Below, piece by piece: positions 5,187 to 5,648 of a stretch of DNA of 5,648 bases. Under the pieces are notes generated by a model. It was given only the letters and a program-made list of their open reading frames with translations, made no database searches and had not been told where the DNA came from. A program made the translations under genes and the position numbers. The DNA is from Spirochaetota bacterium (lineage in GTDB: Bacteria; Spirochaetota; UBA4802; UBA5368): contig JAGODA010000216.1 in assembly GCA_017998475.1 (NCBI GenBank), positions 1-5,648 of the forward strand. The letters run 5' to 3'. Position 1 is the stretch's first letter, and each line of letters starts with the position of its first letter.

Positions 5187-5648
5187 ATGGAAGACATTCG
5201 AATCCTGATAGTCGAGGACGAGGCTCTCACCGCCGAAGACCTCAGACACACCCTGATCGGCTTCGGCTACCGGATCAGCGGAATCCTCGCCTCCGGAGAG
5301 GAGGCCGTCAAAGCGGCTCGCGAGAGCAGCCCTTCGCTCGTTCTCATGGACATCATGCTCCAGGGAGAAATGGACGGCATCGAGGCCGCCCGTCTCATTC
5401 AGGCCGAATCCCACATTCCCGTTATCTTCCTCACCGCGTATTCCGACACCGAGACGATCGAAAAGCTCCAGATCGCCGGATCCTACGGCTACATTCTGAA
5501 GCCCTTCGAACGCCGCGAACTCCTGGCCAACATCGGAATCGCGCTTCACAAGCACCGTCTCGAGATGCGAGTGATGGAAAGCGAGGAACGCTACCGCACG
5601 CTTTTCGAAAACTCGGTGGTGGGCATATTCCAGGCGACCGCCCAGGGC
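5187..5648 (+). CDS. Response regulator receiver domain fused to a PAS domain (3' end outside window)
   Basis: Two-component signalling protein, 154 residues visible with no stop. The receiver domain (about 4-120) has every key residue: acidic pocket E10/D11 in ILIVEDE, phospho-acceptor D55 in LMDIML, T83 in FLTAY, and K105 followed by P106 in ILKPF. A short helical linker (about 121-130) leads into ESEERYRTLFENSVVGIFQ (131-149), the typical beginning of a PAS sensor domain. Proteins with this order usually go on to more PAS domains and a histidine kinase or a diguanylate cyclase; which applies here lies beyond the edge. There is no DNA-binding domain in view. The ATG at 5187 starts the domain at its usual place, though its ribosome binding site is weak (GGGGA, 10 bases away). 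An in-frame GTG at 5136 would add 17 Pro-rich residues. It has its own promoter downstream of a terminator. Confidence 0.93.
   Translation, partial: MEDIRILIVEDEALTAEDLRHTLIGFGYRISGILASGEEAVKAARESSPSLVLMDIMLQGEMDGIEAARLIQAESHIPVIFLTAYSDTETIEKLQIAGSYGYILKPFERRELLANIGIALHKHRLEMRVMESEERYRTLFENSVVGIFQATAQG

Noticed and set aside
4821..5555. A 244-codon minus-strand open frame over the terminator and the receiver domain
   Set aside because: It lies antisense to a receiver domain with all catalytic residues and crosses a strong terminator hairpin.

Overview
This is a GC-rich bacterial chromosomal window carrying six protein genes, two of them cut by the window edges. Housekeeping and metabolic genes sit at normal spacing. 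I see no transposase, integrase, phage gene, CRISPR array, tRNA or rRNA. The gene set (proton-translocating transhydrogenase, zinc-type porphobilinogen synthase, an acyl-CoA dehydrogenase, a REC-PAS signalling protein) and sigma70-like promoter motifs suit a free-living, Gram-negative-like heterotroph such as a spirochaete or deltaproteobacterium relative. That placement is an impression and cannot be proven from this stretch.

Layout. (1) Bases 1-741, + strand: the 3' half of pntB, covering the last membrane helix, a linker and the NADP(H)-binding domain. (2) 849-1031, +: a 60-residue zinc-ribbon protein with its own extended -10 promoter. (3) 1035-1883, -: a metallo-beta-lactamase-fold hydrolase that converges on the zinc-ribbon gene with only 3 bases between the stops. 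(4) 1894-2865, -: hemB, 10 bases upstream of the hydrolase and apparently in the same transcript. (5) 2866-3267: a 402-base divergent control region. It holds a candidate hemB promoter and, for the gene on the other side, two candidate tandem promoters flanking a 24-bp near-perfect palindrome. (6) 3268-4965, +: a long (565-residue) acyl-CoA dehydrogenase family protein, closed by a strong intrinsic terminator at 4979-5009. (7) 5187 to the end, +: a response-regulator receiver domain followed by the start of a PAS domain, with its own TTGACA-type promoter.

The genes do not form one pathway. pntB concerns NADPH supply, hemB tetrapyrrole synthesis, the dehydrogenase acyl-CoA oxidation, and the last gene signal transduction. 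The clearest structures not explained by coding are the palindrome and tandem 10-bp repeats before the dehydrogenase, which suggest a dedicated local regulator encoded elsewhere. At protein level the oddities are a transhydrogenase lacking the textbook KRS NADP-phosphate motif and a metallo-hydrolase with Ser where the metal-bridging Asp is expected. I found no convincing sign of a wholly new multi-gene system.
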